From the NCBI RefSeq assembly GCF_020711195.1, contig NZ_JAJFAT010000002.1:1-64000 (forward strand): a stretch of 64,000 nucleotides of DNA, written 5' to 3'. The DNA comes from Halanaerobium polyolivorans. GTDB lineage: Bacteria > Bacillota > Halanaerobiia > Halanaerobiales > Halanaerobiaceae. Position numbers and translations under genes: made by a program. A model generated the notes under the pieces. That model made no database searches. It was not told where the DNA came from and saw only the letters and a program-made list of their open reading frames with translations. Positions 16,567 to 26,218 of the stretch are shown piece after piece. The stretch's first letter is position 1. Each line of letters starts with the position of its first letter.

Positions 16567-17685
16567 ATGAATTTAGATATTGATTTTAAAAAGTGGATAT
16601 TTGTAATAGTTTTACTCAGCCTGATATTTATTATTTCGATTTTTATGATTCCAGATATTAATTTAACTTCAGATCAGACTGCAAATGAAGAATATTTTAG
16701 AGCTAGAGTTTTAGAACTTGAGGAATATCAAACTGAGCAAGGCTATAATCAGCAGGCTTTAGTAGAGATCACTGATGGTCCTTTAGCAGGAGATATTGTG
16801 GAGATTGAAAATGAATATCAAGCTAATCACAGGTTTTTAAACATTAGACTTGAAGAAGGATTAAGAGTAGTGTTAGTTTCTTTTGAGCAAAATGGAGAAA
16901 GAGATATTTATCTGCAGGATATTGCCAGAGATAGAGGTCTATTATTAGCTTTAGTAATCCTTGCTTTAGTTCTACTTGTGGTTGGCAAAGTAAAAGGTTT
17001 AGAAACTATCTTTACTTTATTTATAACAGCATTTATAATTGTCCGAGTCATGCTGCCCCTTGTTTTGGTAGGCTGGTCGCCAATCTTGGTAACCACCTTT
17101 AGTGCACTGACAATTATAGTCCTGATATTAGTTATTATAGGTGGTCTAAATGTTAAATCTCTTGCAGCAATAATAGGGACTGGATCTGGTGTAATAATAG
17201 CTGGCTTTTTGGCCTATTATATTGGTAATATTGCTCACTTATCAGGTCTTGGCACCCAGGAAGCTCAAATGTTAGCCTCAGGTCTAGAAGGGCTTGATTT
17301 TAGAGGCCTTTTATATGCAGGTATAATAATTGCTTCTTTGGGAGCAATTACTGATGTTGCAATGTCAATTGCCTCTGGAGCTTATCAAATCAAAAATGCT
17401 AACCCTAAGCTAAAATTTAAAGAATTAATTAATCATTCTTTGGAATTGGGAAGAGATATTATGGGAACAATGGCAAACACCTTGATTTTAGCTTATGTAG
17501 GTGGAGCAATACCATTTTTGTTACTTTTATTATTTAATCAAATGTCCTGGTTGCGAATTATTAATATGGACTTTGTAGCAACAGAGATTTTAAGTGGTCT
17601 TGCAGGAACAATAGGACTAGTGATTTCAATTCCAATTACGGCTTTTACAGCAGCCTTTTTAATCAATAAGGTCAATATAAAATAA
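16567..17685 (+). CDS. YibE/F-family multi-pass membrane protein
   Basis: A YibE/F-like membrane protein of 372 residues; the family's function is not known. An N-terminal helix (about 10-30) is followed by an external beta-rich stretch (EITDGPLAGDIVEIENEY, typical of YibE) and then about seven helices. Conserved family features are the helix with GLNVKSLAAIIGTGSGVIIAGF, the SLGAITDVAMSIASGAYQI motif and GRDIMGTMANTLILAYVGG. I place the start at ATG 16567 behind GGTGAT; an upstream TTG at 16555 is in frame but lacks a site. It lies between the tRNA cluster and the EAL gene. Confidence 0.88.
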   Translation: MNLDIDFKKWIFVIVLLSLIFIISIFMIPDINLTSDQTANEEYFRARVLELEEYQTEQGYNQQALVEITDGPLAGDIVEIENEYQANHRFLNIRLEEGLRVVLVSFEQNGERDIYLQDIARDRGLLLALVILALVLLVVGKVKGLETIFTLFITAFIIVRVMLPLVLVGWSPILVTTFSALTIIVLILVIIGGLNVKSLAAIIGTGSGVIIAGFLAYYIGNIAHLSGLGTQEAQMLASGLEGLDFRGLLYAGIIIASLGAITDVAMSIASGAYQIKNANPKLKFKELINHSLELGRDIMGTMANTLILAYVGGAIPFLLLLLFNQMSWLRIINMDFVATEILSGLAGTIGLVISIPITAFTAAFLINKVNIK

Positions 17686-17843
17686 GATTTTAATCTTCTG
17701 CTTGATAATATTGTTAATTTTAGTATATAATTAAGTTAATATAGTGAATGGGTTGTTTGCAGATGACTATTTGACTTCAGTTATAGCGTATTGGCTTTAG
17801 CTGGAGTTTTATTTTATATTTTAAGTCTTGATTGGAGGATATT

Positions 17844-19382
17844 ATGAGAAATAATAGTGATAAGCTTTATAATCCAGTTAAAAAAATAGTCATTATATAT
17901 TTTGTTTTTGGTATTTTATGGATATTATTTTCTGATTTTATAGCTATTTATTTTTTAAATGATTATGCTAGTTACCATCAAATCCAGTCGGTTAAAGGTG
18001 TTGTTTTTGTAATCATAACAGGCTTGTTTTTATATTATCTTTTAGTCAGTAACTTAAAAGAGATTATTGAAAAGGAAGAAGAATTATATCAGCAGGCTTA
18101 TTTTGATGCTTTAACCTCACTACCTAATAAAAGGCACTTAGATAAAATATTAAATACTAAGATTAATAATATTAATAAAAGCAGTCAAGATCATAATTTT
18201 GCTGTTTTTTATATTTACATTGAAAATATCAATGCTTTGATGGATATTAAAGGTTATACTCAGGCCAGTAATTTTATCGAAAAATTGTCTGATATTTTAA
18301 AAGATATAAAGAAAAACGATTCAAATTCTTTTCTTGCAAATTATAATTACGGCAAATTTATAATTATTAATGATAAAGCTGATAAGAAAAAGATCGGTCA
18401 GATGGCAGAAGGAATTTTAGAAGCAGTTCAGGAATTATGGCAAAAAGGTGAGATAGATTATTATTTAAATATTAATATAGGTATAGCTTTATATCCAGAT
18501 TCTGCAGAAGATGCTGAGGGATTAATTTCTGCTGCTCAAATAGCTGCTCGCAGTATTGAAAATGAAAAGCAGAACTACAGATTTTTTGATCAGGAGCTTT
18601 ATTCAAAGAAATTGAAATTCGAAAATCTTAAAAGAGATTTAAGAACCGGTTTAGAAAAAGAAGAATTTTACCTTCATTATCAGCCCAAGATAAGACTCAA
18701 AGATAAAAAAATTGTCAGTTTAGAAGCCTTAATTCGCTGGCGCCATCCTGATTTAGGTATTATCTCTCCCGAAGAATTTATACCAATTGCAGAAGAAACA
18801 TATTTGATTAGAGATATTGGCTACTGGGTATTAAATGAGGTTTTAAAGCAGATAACTCGATGGAAAAATAATATTTCAAAAGAAATAAAGGTTTCTATTA
18901 ATTTATCCCCTCTAGAATTATCTAATCCCAATGCAATAAAAAATATGGAAGCAATTTTCAAGAATTATAATTTAAAAGAGGAGTTAATAGAATTTGAAAT
19001 AACAGAAAATGTTTTTTTGGATAAAAAATATAATTTTGTAAATATTTTAAATCAATTAAAAGCTCGCGGATTTACTATAGCTTTAGATGATTTTGGGAGT
19101 GGATATTCTTCATTAAATTATCTTAGCTATTTACCGATTGATAATTTAAAAATTGACAAGTCATTTATAGATGATTTAGAAATGGAAAAAAATCAGCTTT
19201 TAACTCAATTAATAATCAGGTTGTCACATAGTTTAAAGTTTGATGTTATTGCAGAAGGTGTAGAAAGCAAAGAACAATTAGTTTTACTTGAAAAATTAAA
19301 TTGTGACCAGGTCCAGGGATATTATTTTCATGAGGCGCTTAGTCCGCAAAAAATAGAAGAATTATTAAAAAATGATATCTGA
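17844..19382 (+). CDS. membrane c-di-GMP phosphodiesterase (degenerate GGDEF + EAL)
   Basis: Hydrolyses cyclic-di-GMP. The 512-residue protein has two membrane helices (about 15-35 and 45-68), a GGDEF-like domain whose signature has decayed to YNYGKF, so it cannot cyclise GTP, and a C-terminal EAL domain. The EAL domain keeps the active-site residues: EALIRWRHP, SINLSP, FEITEN, ALDDFGSGYSS, KIDKSF, AEGVE and QGYYF. I start at ATG 17844 behind TTGGAGGATATT; the longer TTG reading overlaps that site. The degenerate GGDEF may be a regulatory GTP site, as in some GGDEF-EAL proteins (inference). Confidence 0.93.
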   Translation: MRNNSDKLYNPVKKIVIIYFVFGILWILFSDFIAIYFLNDYASYHQIQSVKGVVFVIITGLFLYYLLVSNLKEIIEKEEELYQQAYFDALTSLPNKRHLDKILNTKINNINKSSQDHNFAVFYIYIENINALMDIKGYTQASNFIEKLSDILKDIKKNDSNSFLANYNYGKFIIINDKADKKKIGQMAEGILEAVQELWQKGEIDYYLNINIGIALYPDSAEDAEGLISAAQIAARSIENEKQNYRFFDQELYSKKLKFENLKRDLRTGLEKEEFYLHYQPKIRLKDKKIVSLEALIRWRHPDLGIISPEEFIPIAEETYLIRDIGYWVLNEVLKQITRWKNNISKEIKVSINLSPLELSNPNAIKNMEAIFKNYNLKEELIEFEITENVFLDKKYNFVNILNQLKARGFTIALDDFGSGYSSLNYLSYLPIDNLKIDKSFIDDLEMEKNQLLTQLIIRLSHSLKFDVIAEGVESKEQLVLLEKLNCDQVQGYYFHEALSPQKIEELLKNDI

Positions 19383-19413
19383 TTTTAATCTTTATTTCTT
19401 TTTCGAATTATGC

Positions 19414-19419
19414 TATAAT
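19414..19419 (+). promoter_or_regulatory. extended -10 element upstream of the TetR gene
   Basis: TGC-TATAAT at 19411-19419 is an extended -10 (TGn motif). No good -35 is present, as is common for extended -10 promoters. It lies about 50 bases before the TetR start. Confidence 0.45.
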
Positions 19420-19468
19420 ATATATACCTTATTGACCCTAAGTCATATTAAAGTGGAGGGAATAAAGA

Positions 19469-20101
19469 TTGGCTAAAATGACAAAAAAATCGCTTAAGAG
19501 GCGTAACACAATTTTAAGAGAAGCAGAAAAGCTATTTATTGAAGAAGGTTTTGAAAAAGCAACTGTTAAAGAAATTGCAGAAAGAGCAGGTGTTGCTAAA
19601 GGAACCTTTTATTATTATTTTGACACTAAAGAAGATATAATTAATGCTTTGTTAGAGAAAAGATACAATCATACTGAGAAAAAAGCTCAACATATATTAG
19701 AAAGTGATAAATACAGTCCCCTTGAAAAATTAGAAAAAGTAATTTTAAGACTTATTTTTACCAGACAGGGTAATTTTAAAGTATATGAATTTTTCAAGAT
19801 AGATGAAAATGCTAAATTTATGAAAAAAAGAAATAAAGAATTTTGGAACAAATTTATTCCGGTATTTACTGAAATAGTAAAAGAAGGTGTAGAAGCAGGA
19901 GTTTTTGCAACTGAATACCCTGAAGAATTAACAGAAATATTATTTATGGGTATTGATGGCTTCTTACATCGACATTATGCTAAGTTTAGCACTAAAGAAA
20001 TGTATCAGGCAAAATTCTGTGCTGTAGAAGAATTATTAACCAAAGCACTTAATTTAACAGATCAGAGAGTTGATCTTTCTTTGATGAAACCAGATAATTA
20101 G
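19469..20101 (+). CDS. TetR/AcrR-family transcriptional regulator
   Basis: A 210-residue repressor-type regulator. The N-terminal helix-turn-helix is clear: ILREAEKLFIEEGFEKATVKEIAERAGVAKGTFYYYFDTKEDI at about 13-56. The C-terminal ligand domain is helical and family-specific, so the ligand is unknown. The start is TTG 19469 behind GGAGGG. Neighbours (EAL gene upstream, tRNA-Leu downstream) do not reveal a target; it may act on itself or elsewhere. Confidence 0.9.
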   Translation: MAKMTKKSLKRRNTILREAEKLFIEEGFEKATVKEIAERAGVAKGTFYYYFDTKEDIINALLEKRYNHTEKKAQHILESDKYSPLEKLEKVILRLIFTRQGNFKVYEFFKIDENAKFMKKRNKEFWNKFIPVFTEIVKEGVEAGVFATEYPEELTEILFMGIDGFLHRHYAKFSTKEMYQAKFCAVEELLTKALNLTDQRVDLSLMKPDN

Positions 20102-20130
20102 AATTTATCGAGAAAATTAAGCTTTAAAGC

Positions 20131-20159
20131 TTGACATTTATAAAAAGCTATGCTAACAT
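20131..20159 (+). promoter_or_regulatory. probable promoter of tRNA-Leu
   Basis: TTGACA at 20131-20136 and TAACAT at 20154-20159 with a 17-base spacer. The -35 is perfect and the -10 is weak. Confidence 0.5.
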
Positions 20160-20235
20160 TATATGTGCTTTTTGTGAAAAGTAAAGTTAATTTTTAAGTT
20201 TAAAAAAATTGATTTGAAATTATCTAAAAAAGCTT

Positions 20236-20321
20236 GCGAAAGTGGCGGAATTGGCAGACGCGCTAGATTTAGGATCTAGTGGGTAATCCCCGTGTGGGTT
20301 CGAGTCCCACCTTTCGCACCA
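20236..20321 (+). tRNA. tRNA-Leu (anticodon TAG)
   Basis: The acceptor GCGAAAG pairs with CTTTCGC; the anticodon loop TTTAGGA gives TAG; the long variable arm (TGGGTAATCCCCGT) marks a class II tRNA. Discriminator A and CCA are encoded. Confidence 0.97.
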
Positions 20322-20341
20322 TTTAATAATTCTGTCATTGA

Positions 20342-20371
20342 CCCCGATATTGGCCCGGTGCCAGATCGGGG
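20342..20371 (+). other. GC-rich hairpin between tRNA-Leu and tig
   Basis: CCCCGAT (20342-20348) pairs with ATCGGGG (20365-20371), and an inner TGGC/GCCA extends the stem across a small bulge. It is much richer in G and C than its surroundings. It has no U-tract, so it is not a standard terminator, although it may stop or process the tRNA transcript or act in the tig leader. Confidence 0.6.
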
Positions 20372-20432
20372 ATTATTAACATATAGAGCTTATAATAAAA
20401 TAGTTTTTAAATATGAGTTAGGAGGAATATTG

Positions 20433-21713
20433 ATGGAAGTAAATAAAGAAGTATTAAAAGGTAATAAGGTTAAATTGGATATTGAAATAGAAAGTGAAGA
20501 GGTTGAAGAAGCCTTAGAAAAAGCATATCGCAAAGTTGTTAAAGATATGACTATACCTGGTTTTAGAAAGGGAAAAGCTCCTCGTAAAGTTGTAGAAAAA
20601 AGATATGGTGAAGAGGTGCTCCACAAAGATGCACTTGATATTTTAATTCCTCAAGGTTATAGTGAGGCCTTAGAAGAAACCGATATAGAACCAATTGATC
20701 AACCTGATATTACAGATTTCCACATTGCCAAAGGTGAACCTGCTACATTTACAGCTGTAGTAGAAGTGAAACCTGAGGTAGAACTTGGAGAATATAAAGA
20801 TTTAGGAATAGAAAAAGAAGATGCTTCTGTAAAAGAGGAAGAAATAGAAGCTCGTTTGAAAAACATGCAAAATGAACACAGTCAGCTTGTCACTTCTGAA
20901 AGAGAAGAACTTCAGGAAGGTGATTTTGCAATAATAGATTTTACCGGTTATGTTGATGGAGAAGAATTCCCCGGTGGATCTGCTGAAGAATATAGTTTAG
21001 AAATTGGTTCAGGTAGTTTTATTCCTGGTTTTGAAGAACAGCTAATTGGACTTGAGGTTGGCAAAGAAAAAACTGTTGAAGTAACTTTCCCTGAAGATTA
21101 TCAGGCAGATGACTTAGCAGGTAAAGAAGCCTCATTTGATGTGAAGCTTAAAGAAATTAAAGAAAGACAGGCTCCTGAACTTAATGATGAATTTGCTGAT
21201 GAAGCAAGTGATTATGAAACCATGGATGAATTAAAAGAAAGTATCAAAGCAGAGCTTGCTGAACAAAAAGAAAAAAATGCTGAAAATAACTATAGAGAAG
21301 CTTTAATAAAAAAAGTAAGTGAAAATGCTGAAGTTGAAATGACCGATACTTTAGTAGATGAACAGCTTGATCAGATGTTCCAGAGTCTTTCTCAATCAAT
21401 CTCTCAGCAGGGTATGGAAGTTGAAGATTATCTTGGCTATATGGGAATGGATGAGGAAGAATGGCGTGATAATAATAGGGATTCTGCAGCTGATAGAGCC
21501 AAAGAACTACTTGTATTAGATGCCATTGCTGAAGTTGAAGAAATAGAAGTTAGTGATGAAGAGCTAGATGAAGAAATAGAGAATATTGCTGAAATACATG
21601 ATAGAGAAGCGGAACAAATAAAAGCTATTTTTCAGATGCAGGGACAGCTAGAGACTCTTAAAGATGATATTAAACGTCAAAAAACCATAGAGCTTTTAAA
21701 AGAAAATAACTAA
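20433..21713 (+). CDS. tig: trigger factor chaperone
   Basis: Ribosome-bound chaperone with prolyl isomerase activity, 426 residues. The N-terminal ribosome-binding domain carries the GFRKGKAPRKVVEKRYG signature (about residues 43-59), the FKBP-like domain is at about 150-240 (GDFAIIDFTGYVDGEEFPGG, IPGFEEQLIGLEVGKEKTVEVTFPEDY), and the C-terminal helical arm runs to the end. I start at ATG 20433 behind GGAGGAAT; the open frame extends upstream into the tRNA-Leu gene but that part is not coding. The order tig-clpP-clpX-lon-engB is a standard quality-control block. Confidence 0.97.
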   Translation: MEVNKEVLKGNKVKLDIEIESEEVEEALEKAYRKVVKDMTIPGFRKGKAPRKVVEKRYGEEVLHKDALDILIPQGYSEALEETDIEPIDQPDITDFHIAKGEPATFTAVVEVKPEVELGEYKDLGIEKEDASVKEEEIEARLKNMQNEHSQLVTSEREELQEGDFAIIDFTGYVDGEEFPGGSAEEYSLEIGSGSFIPGFEEQLIGLEVGKEKTVEVTFPEDYQADDLAGKEASFDVKLKEIKERQAPELNDEFADEASDYETMDELKESIKAELAEQKEKNAENNYREALIKKVSENAEVEMTDTLVDEQLDQMFQSLSQSISQQGMEVEDYLGYMGMDEEEWRDNNRDSAADRAKELLVLDAIAEVEEIEVSDEELDEEIENIAEIHDREAEQIKAIFQMQGQLETLKDDIKRQKTIELLKENN

Positions 21714-21767
21714 GAAGATTATTCGGTGTTTTGTAAGATAATAACTGTTTTTTAGTAAAAAGACTGT

Positions 21768-21773
21768 TATAAT
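21768..21773 (+). promoter_or_regulatory. possible extended -10 promoter of clpP
   Basis: TGT-TATAAT at 21765-21773 is an extended -10, 43 bases before the clpP start. The -35 region is poor. Confidence 0.4.
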
Positions 21774-21816
21774 TAATTTAAATACTGTGATTTAAGAAAA
21801 TAAGGAGGTAATTATT

Positions 21817-22413
21817 ATGAGCCTTATACCAATGGTAGTAGAACAAACAAATAGAGGTGAGAGATCTTATGATATCTACTCTCGTCTTTTAAAAGATAGA
21901 ATTGTTTTCTTAGGTTCTCCTGTATCAGATCAGGTCGCCAATACTGTAATTGCTCAATTGCTATTTTTAGAAGCAGATAACCCAGATAAAGATATATATC
22001 TTTATATTAATAGTCCAGGTGGTTCTGTAACCGCTGCCCTGGCTATGTATGATACAATGCAGTATATCAAACCTGATGTTGTTACAATAGGTATGGGACA
22101 GGCTGCAAGTGCTGGTGCACTTCTTTTAGCAGCTGGTGCTGAAGGAAAGCGTTATGCCCTACCTTATGCAAGAGTTATGATTCACCAACCTGCTGGAGGA
22201 GCACAAGGAAAGGCTACTGAGGCAGAAATTCACATTAAAGAGCTAATGAGGATTAGAGAGCTCTTAAATCAAATTTTAAGTGAGCATACTGGTCAGGATA
22301 TGGATAAAATTGCTCAGGATGTAGAAAAAGATTATTTCATGACTGCAGAAGAGGCACTTGAATATGGTATTATTGATGAAGTAATCACACGTAATGAGTT
22401 AGAAGAAAAGTAA
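21817..22413 (+). CDS. clpP: ATP-dependent Clp protease proteolytic subunit
   Basis: Serine peptidase that forms the degradation chamber with ClpX or ClpA/C. The 198-residue protein carries the complete triad: S98 in [15 protein letters not shown]123 in [10 protein letters not shown] and D172 in EKDYFM. Length and start (ATG behind TAAGGAGGT) are normal. clpX begins 21 bases downstream, so the two are co-transcribed. There is no recognisable CtsR box in the upstream region. Confidence 0.98.
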   Translation: MSLIPMVVEQTNRGERSYDIYSRLLKDRIVFLGSPVSDQVANTVIAQLLFLEADNPDKDIYLYINSPGGSVTAALAMYDTMQYIKPDVVTIGMGQAASAGALLLAAGAEGKRYALPYARVMIHQPAGGAQGKATEAEIHIKELMRIRELLNQILSEHTGQDMDKIAQDVEKDYFMTAEEALEYGIIDEVITRNELEEK

Positions 22414-22434
22414 TTTAGCCTAAGAGGTGATATA

Positions 22435-23700
22435 ATGTTTAAATTTGGCGATCATGAAGAAGGAGAACTTAAATGTTCTTTTTGTGGAAAAAGTCAGGAT
22501 CAGGTAAAAAAATTAGTTGCTGGTCCCGGAGTTTATATATGTGATGAGTGTATAGAATTATGTAATGAAATAGTTGAAGAAGAAATTGATGAAGAAATGG
22601 ATCTTCAGTTAAGTGAAATTCCTAAACCTAAGGAGATTAAAGAGATTTTAGACCAATATGTGATTGGTCAGGAAAGAGCCAAAAAATCACTCTCTGTTGC
22701 TGTATATAACCACTACAAAAGGGTTAATTCCAATATGGTAGTTGATGATGTAGAGCTGCAGAAAAGTAATATTATGATGGTTGGTCCAACCGGATGTGGT
22801 AAAACTTTAATGGCTCAAACCTTAGCGAGAATTTTAGATGTTCCTTTTGCTATTACTGATGCTACTTCTTTAACAGAGGCTGGTTATGTAGGAGAAGATG
22901 TAGAAAATATTCTGCTAAAATTAATCCAGGCTGCTGATTATGATGTAGAAAAAGCAGAAAAAGGAATTATTTATGTAGATGAAATTGATAAAATTGCCCG
23001 TAAATCAGAAAACACCTCTATAACTAGAGATGTATCTGGAGAGGGAGTACAGCAGGCACTGCTTAAAATTATTGAAGGAACAGTTGCCAGTGTGCCACCT
23101 CAGGGAGGCAGAAAACACCCACATCAAGAATTCATTCAGATAGATACAACTGATATTTTATTTATTGCTGGTGGAGCTTTTGATGGTCTGGAAAAATTAA
23201 TTGATTCCAGAATTAGTGAAAAAGTAATGGGTTTTGGTGCTGATATAAAAACTAAAGATGAAAGTAGAAATATAGGTGAAATTTTAAAGCATATTCAACC
23301 TCAAGATCTACTTCATTATGGTTTGATTCCTGAATTTATTGGTAGAATGCCGGTTCAGGTAACTTTAGATCAGCTTGAAGTTGAAGATATGGTTAGGATT
23401 ATGCAGGAACCTCGTAATGCTCTTGTAAAACAATATCAGAAATTCTTTTTGATGGATAATATAGAACTTGAGTTTACAGATGAGGCTTTAGAAGCTATTG
23501 CAAATCAGGCACTTTCCAGAAATACAGGTGCTCGTGGCTTAAGATCTGTTGTAGAAAATACTGTGCTTGATATTATGTATGACTTACCATCAAGGCCTGA
23601 AATTACAAAGTGCATAATAACTAAAGAGGTTATAGAAAATAGTGCTGATCCAATTTTAGAAATAGAAGATGAAATAAAAGAAAAAGAAGAAAGTGCTTAA
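22435..23700 (+). CDS. clpX: ATP-dependent Clp protease ATP-binding subunit ClpX
   Basis: Unfoldase that feeds substrates, including tmRNA-tagged proteins, to ClpP. The 421-residue protein begins with the zinc-binding domain ([26 protein letters not shown]; four Cys), then an AAA+ domain with Walker A GPTGCGKT at 117-124, Walker [11 protein letters not shown] and the C-terminal sensor region ([12 protein letters not shown]). The ClpP-docking tripeptide reads MGF in KVMGFGAD instead of the usual IGF, a conservative change. Confidence 0.98.
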   Translation: MFKFGDHEEGELKCSFCGKSQDQVKKLVAGPGVYICDECIELCNEIVEEEIDEEMDLQLSEIPKPKEIKEILDQYVIGQERAKKSLSVAVYNHYKRVNSNMVVDDVELQKSNIMMVGPTGCGKTLMAQTLARILDVPFAITDATSLTEAGYVGEDVENILLKLIQAADYDVEKAEKGIIYVDEIDKIARKSENTSITRDVSGEGVQQALLKIIEGTVASVPPQGGRKHPHQEFIQIDTTDILFIAGGAFDGLEKLIDSRISEKVMGFGADIKTKDESRNIGEILKHIQPQDLLHYGLIPEFIGRMPVQVTLDQLEVEDMVRIMQEPRNALVKQYQKFFLMDNIELEFTDEALEAIANQALSRNTGARGLRSVVENTVLDIMYDLPSRPEITKCIITKEVIENSADPILEIEDEIKEKEESA

Positions 23701-23760
23701 CAGCTTAGCTCAGACTAGAATCATTTAGATCTCTGCTAAGAGTTGTTTGACTAAGAATTA

Positions 23761-23805
23761 GAGATAATATTGCTCTTTAAGAGTGATATTGTCTCTTTCG
23801 TTTTT
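23761..23805 (+). terminator. terminator of the clpPX unit
   Basis: A long imperfect hairpin, GAGATAATATTGCTCTT with AGAGTGATATTGTCTC (23761-23795), is followed by a T-rich run to 23805. Confidence 0.75.
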
Positions 23806-23866
23806 AAAGATTTATAAAGGTAAAATATATATTTTATCGAATTATAATAGGTGAGAGGTGAGATAA

Positions 23867-26218
23867 ATGTCTGAAGCAATTAAAAGTAAAGAAACTATGG
23901 AACTACCTTTACTGGCTTCAAGAGGAGTAATTGTTTTTCCCCATATGGTAATCCCTCTTTTGGTTGGTAGGGACAAATCAATTGAAGCACTTGAAGAAGC
24001 AATGATGGAAGAAAAAAAGATAATTATTGTTGCTCAAAAGGACGAAAAAATTGAAGACCCAGAAATAGATGATATTTATTCATTTGGGACAATTGCTGAA
24101 GTTAAGCAATTTGTTAAATTACCAAATGATATGATGAAAGTAGTTGTAGAGGGTTTAGAACGGGCTGAAGTTAAAAGATATATCGATACTGAAGGCTATT
24201 TTTTAGCTGAGGTAGAAAGCTGTCCAGAAGAGAAGATTGAAGTTGATACTGAAACAAAGGCTTTAATGAGAACAGTAGTTAAAGAATTTGAACAGTATAT
24301 AAAATTCAATCGAAATTTACCTGCTGAAACAATTATGTCAGTTAATGATATTGATGATCCAGGTAGGTTAGCAGATGTGATTTCTTCACAAATTGATTTA
24401 AAATATCAACAGCTGCAGGAACTTCTAGAAGCCACCGATATAATAGAACGTTTAGAAAAAATGCTAGCCGTTTTGCGCAGTGAAATTGAAGTGCTTAAAA
24501 TTGAACAAGATATAAATAAACGTGTCAAAAAGAAAGTAGAAAAAAATCAAAAAGAATATTATCTGCGCGAAAAAATGAAAGTTATCAAGGATGAACTTGA
24601 TGAAGATCAGGGTGCAAGTGCAGAGATAGCGGATTATTATGAAAAACTAGAAGAGGTAGATCTACCCGAAAAAGCAGCAGAAAAGATAGAAGAGGAGATA
24701 AAAAAATTAGATAGGACTCCAAATATGTCTCCAGAAGCAACAGTAATTCGTAATTATCTTGACTTTATACTTGATCTACCTTGGAATATTTCTAAAGAAG
24801 AAGAAATTGATATTAAAAAATCTGAAGAAATATTAGAATCAGATCATTATGGTTTAGAAGATGTCAAGGAAAGAATAATTGAATATCTAGCTGTGAGAAA
24901 AATGGCACCAGCTAAAAAGAGTCCGATACTCTGTCTGGTAGGTGCACCAGGGGTTGGTAAAACTTCACTTGGACGTTCCATTGCAAGTGCTTTAAATAGA
25001 GAATTTGTCCGCCTATCTTTAGGTGGAGTCAAGGATGAAGCAGAAATAAGAGGTCACCGCAGAACCTATATTGGCTCTAGACCAGGAAGAATATTAAGTG
25101 CAATTAGAGATGCTGGCACTAAAAATCCTGTCTTTTTGTTAGATGAAGTTGATAAAATGAGTTCAGATTTTAGAGGAGATCCTGCTTCAGCATTATTAGA
25201 GGTACTTGATCCTGAACAAAATGTAGAATTTAGTGATCATTATTTGGAGCTTCCTTTTGATCTATCAGAAGTATTATTTGTTACTACAGCCAATGTAGCT
25301 CACACAATACCTGCTCCTTTATTAGATAGAATGGAATTAATTGAGATACCCGGTTATACAGAAGATGAGAAATTAAAGATTGCAGAAAAACACCTTTTAC
25401 CAGATATTTATGAAGACCATGGTTTAAAAGAAGAGCAAATTAATATTTCATCTAATGCAATTTATAAGGTGATTAGAAAATATACCAGGGAAGCTGGGGT
25501 TAGAAACTTAGAACGTAAGCTGGCAGCAATTGCTCGTAAGGTAGCTAAAGAATTTTTAGAAGGTAGAGATAAAAAAGTTTTAGTTGCCGTCAATAGTGTT
25601 GAAAAATATCTGGGTTTACCAGATTATGAATATCAGCAGAGCAGTTTAGAGGACAGAGTTGGAGTAGCAACAGGTTTAGCCTATAATCAGGCAGGTGGAG
25701 ATATTTTAGATATCGAAGTTGCAGTAGTACCTGGTAAAGGAGAGCTGACTCTTACTGGTTCTTTAGGAGATGTTATGAAAGAATCTGCTCAAGCTGCTTT
25801 AAGCTATGTAAGGTCAAAACAAACTGAACTTTCTTTAACAGATGGGTTTTATAAAAACTTTGATATTCACATCCATGTTCCTCAGGGTGCAGTACCAAAA
25901 GATGGTCCATCTGCAGGGATTACAATCGCTATTGCTCTTGCATCTGCACTGACAAACCGCAAGGTACGTGGTGATTATGCTATGACGGGAGAGATCTCGC
26001 TTAGGGGTAGAGTATTACCTATTGGTGGTATAAAAACTAAAATTCTTGCTGGACGTAGAGCAGGTATAACTAAGTTTATATTACCGGAAAAGAACAAAAA
26101 TAATTATGGAAAAATAGATAAAGAAATAAGCAAAGATATAGATGTTACTTTTGTTTCTCATATGGATGAAGTCTTAGCTATGTTATTACGTAAGGAAGAT
26201 GAAAATGAAATTGAGTAA
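23867..26218 (+). CDS. lon: ATP-dependent protease La (LonA)
   Basis: Cytoplasmic AAA+ serine protease for misfolded and regulatory proteins. The 783 residues contain the N-terminal LON substrate domain (LPLLASRGVIVFPHMVIPLLVGR), the long coiled-coil/helical part, Walker A GAPGVGKTS, Walker B PVFLLDEVDKM and the protease domain with the S682/K725 dyad (KDGPSAG and GGIKTK). TATAAT lies shortly upstream; translation starts at ATG 23867 behind GAGAGGTGAG. engB overlaps its 3' end. Confidence 0.98.
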   Translation: MSEAIKSKETMELPLLASRGVIVFPHMVIPLLVGRDKSIEALEEAMMEEKKIIIVAQKDEKIEDPEIDDIYSFGTIAEVKQFVKLPNDMMKVVVEGLERAEVKRYIDTEGYFLAEVESCPEEKIEVDTETKALMRTVVKEFEQYIKFNRNLPAETIMSVNDIDDPGRLADVISSQIDLKYQQLQELLEATDIIERLEKMLAVLRSEIEVLKIEQDINKRVKKKVEKNQKEYYLREKMKVIKDELDEDQGASAEIADYYEKLEEVDLPEKAAEKIEEEIKKLDRTPNMSPEATVIRNYLDFILDLPWNISKEEEIDIKKSEEILESDHYGLEDVKERIIEYLAVRKMAPAKKSPILCLVGAPGVGKTSLGRSIASALNREFVRLSLGGVKDEAEIRGHRRTYIGSRPGRILSAIRDAGTKNPVFLLDEVDKMSSDFRGDPASALLEVLDPEQNVEFSDHYLELPFDLSEVLFVTTANVAHTIPAPLLDRMELIEIPGYTEDEKLKIAEKHLLPDIYEDHGLKEEQINISSNAIYKVIRKYTREAGVRNLERKLAAIARKVAKEFLEGRDKKVLVAVNSVEKYLGLPDYEYQQSSLEDRVGVATGLAYNQAGGDILDIEVAVVPGKGELTLTGSLGDVMKESAQAALSYVRSKQTELSLTDGFYKNFDIHIHVPQGAVPKDGPSAGITIAIALASALTNRKVRGDYAMTGEISLRGRVLPIGGIKTKILAGRRAGITKFILPEKNKNNYGKIDKEISKDIDVTFVSHMDEVLAMLLRKEDENEIE

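Noticed and set aside
17686-17843. possible c-di-GMP riboswitch before the EAL gene
   Set aside because: I looked for the GEMM conserved elements and did not see them in this leader.
20292-20432. N-terminal extension of trigger factor
   Set aside because: The frame begins inside tRNA-Leu and has no ribosome-binding site; ATG 20433 has one and fits the family.
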